A stretch of DNA of 41,522 bases, from positions 1 through 41,522 of the forward strand of contig NZ_AULZ01000030.1 of assembly GCF_000422545.1 (NCBI RefSeq). The letters are read 5' to 3'. Both the position numbers and the translations under genes were made by a program. The notes under the pieces are model-generated. The model saw only the letters and a program-made list of their open reading frames with translations. It was not told the DNA's origin and ran no database searches. Of the stretch, positions 41,276 through 41,522 are shown piece by piece. The stretch's first letter is position 1. Every line of letters starts with the position of its first letter. The DNA is from Desulfocurvibacter africanus subsp. africanus DSM 2603. Lineage in GTDB: Bacteria > Desulfobacterota > Desulfovibrionia > Desulfovibrionales > Desulfovibrionaceae.

Positions 41276-41522
41276 GGGCCTGTTAACGCTATCTGAGCGC
41301 CTCTACAATTAGTGCCAAGGTGAGAAAGCCAAGGTACATGACATCGAGCTTGTCGTAGCGGGTAAAAATGCGCCTGTAACCTTTGAGTCGTCTGAATAGA
41401 CGCTCTATCTCATTGCGCTTTTTGTACAGCTCCTTGTCATATTCCCAGGGTTCCAAGCGATTGGGGTTTGGAGGAACCACGGGAACAAAACCCAAATCTC
41501 GGCTCAGAGTTCTTGTTTCATT
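41276..41522 (-). mobile_element. IS5-family insertion sequence, right-hand (3') end, runs off window
   Basis: It begins with the terminal repeat GGGCCTGTTAACGCTAT, identical over 17 bases to the left end of the 110-bp element at 13027, and contains the 3' end of a transposase gene reading inwards from the right. The other end and the copy's length lie outside the window. Confidence 0.85.
41289..41522 (-). CDS. IS5-family transposase, C-terminal part (runs off window)
   Basis: 78 codons are open to the window edge. The translation includes DKELYKKRNEIERLFRRLKG, with the Glu of the DDE catalytic triad in NEIERLF, then YRRIFTRYDKLDVMYLGFL, the classic C-terminus of IS5-family (IS427-like) transposases. 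It stops 13 bases from the IS end. The catalytic Asp residues would lie outside the window, so activity cannot be judged. No frameshift or stop is seen in the part present. Confidence 0.88.
   Translation of the reverse strand, partial: NETRTLSRDLGFVPVVPPNPNRLEPWEYDKELYKKRNEIERLFRRLKGYRRIFTRYDKLDVMYLGFLTLALIVEALR

Overview
The window looks like chromosomal DNA of a GC-rich, motile, anaerobic bacterium. I infer Desulfovibrionales (Desulfovibrio-like): the gene mix includes an ADP-forming acyl-CoA ligase next to a BioD/DRTGG protein, CheX and a Cache-type chemoreceptor, a PAS-PAS-GGDEF-EAL protein, a NapH/NosR-like membrane Fe-S protein, and a thrS-infC-rpmI-rplT-pheS-pheT operon with a nearby MerR-type gene. 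No marker gene in the window proves the species. Most genes have clear Shine-Dalgarno sequences and high-GC codon use. One gene (20859-21692) is strikingly AT-rich.

Layout. 1-189 is the N-terminus of a GNAT acetyltransferase-like gene. 514-6084 (minus) is a complete Opp/Dpp-type ABC importer in the order binding protein, two permeases, two ATPases. 6434-7228 is an unrecognised helical protein. 7502-8251 is an exported glutaminyl-peptide cyclotransferase, divergent from a GAPDH gene (8796-9812). 9949-12418 (minus) holds a MerR regulator, a FabH-like ketoacyl synthase, a small membrane protein and a small secreted protein. 13148-20296 (minus) is the translation operon, with a tRNA-Val(GAC) directly upstream of thrS. 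20859-25046 is accessory: the AT-rich membrane lipoprotein, a DinB-like protein, three small lipoproteins (two with glycine zippers) and a hypothetical protein. 25141-33065 holds cheX, adenine deaminase, the ADP-forming ligase pair and a chemoreceptor. 33573-41042 holds the c-di-GMP protein, the Fe-S membrane protein, a single-domain response regulator, a thioesterase, methylglyoxal synthase, a flagellar-type (FlxA-like) protein, panD and a YCII protein. 41276 to the end is the end of an IS5-family insertion sequence.

The most unusual content is between the genes. Three families of palindromic repeats are dispersed through the window. Family A is about 126 bp, present five times and always flanked by TA; its internal hairpins show two independent compensatory base-pair changes. 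Family B has three copies, each two hairpins. Family C has two copies. An IS5-family element and its 110-bp non-autonomous derivative both sit exactly at an end of a family A copy, which suggests that the IS targets the repeat. The insertions have also reshaped gene edges: they push the pheT terminator away, form the 5' leader of the GNAT gene, and lie in a 301-bp gap between pheS and pheT.

Regulatory features that can be read include a stem-loop between the binding-protein and permease genes, a probable AUA start for infC, a terminator-like hairpin between tRNA-Val and thrS, an FNR-type site with a possibly leaderless mRNA, and a sigma-28-like promoter.
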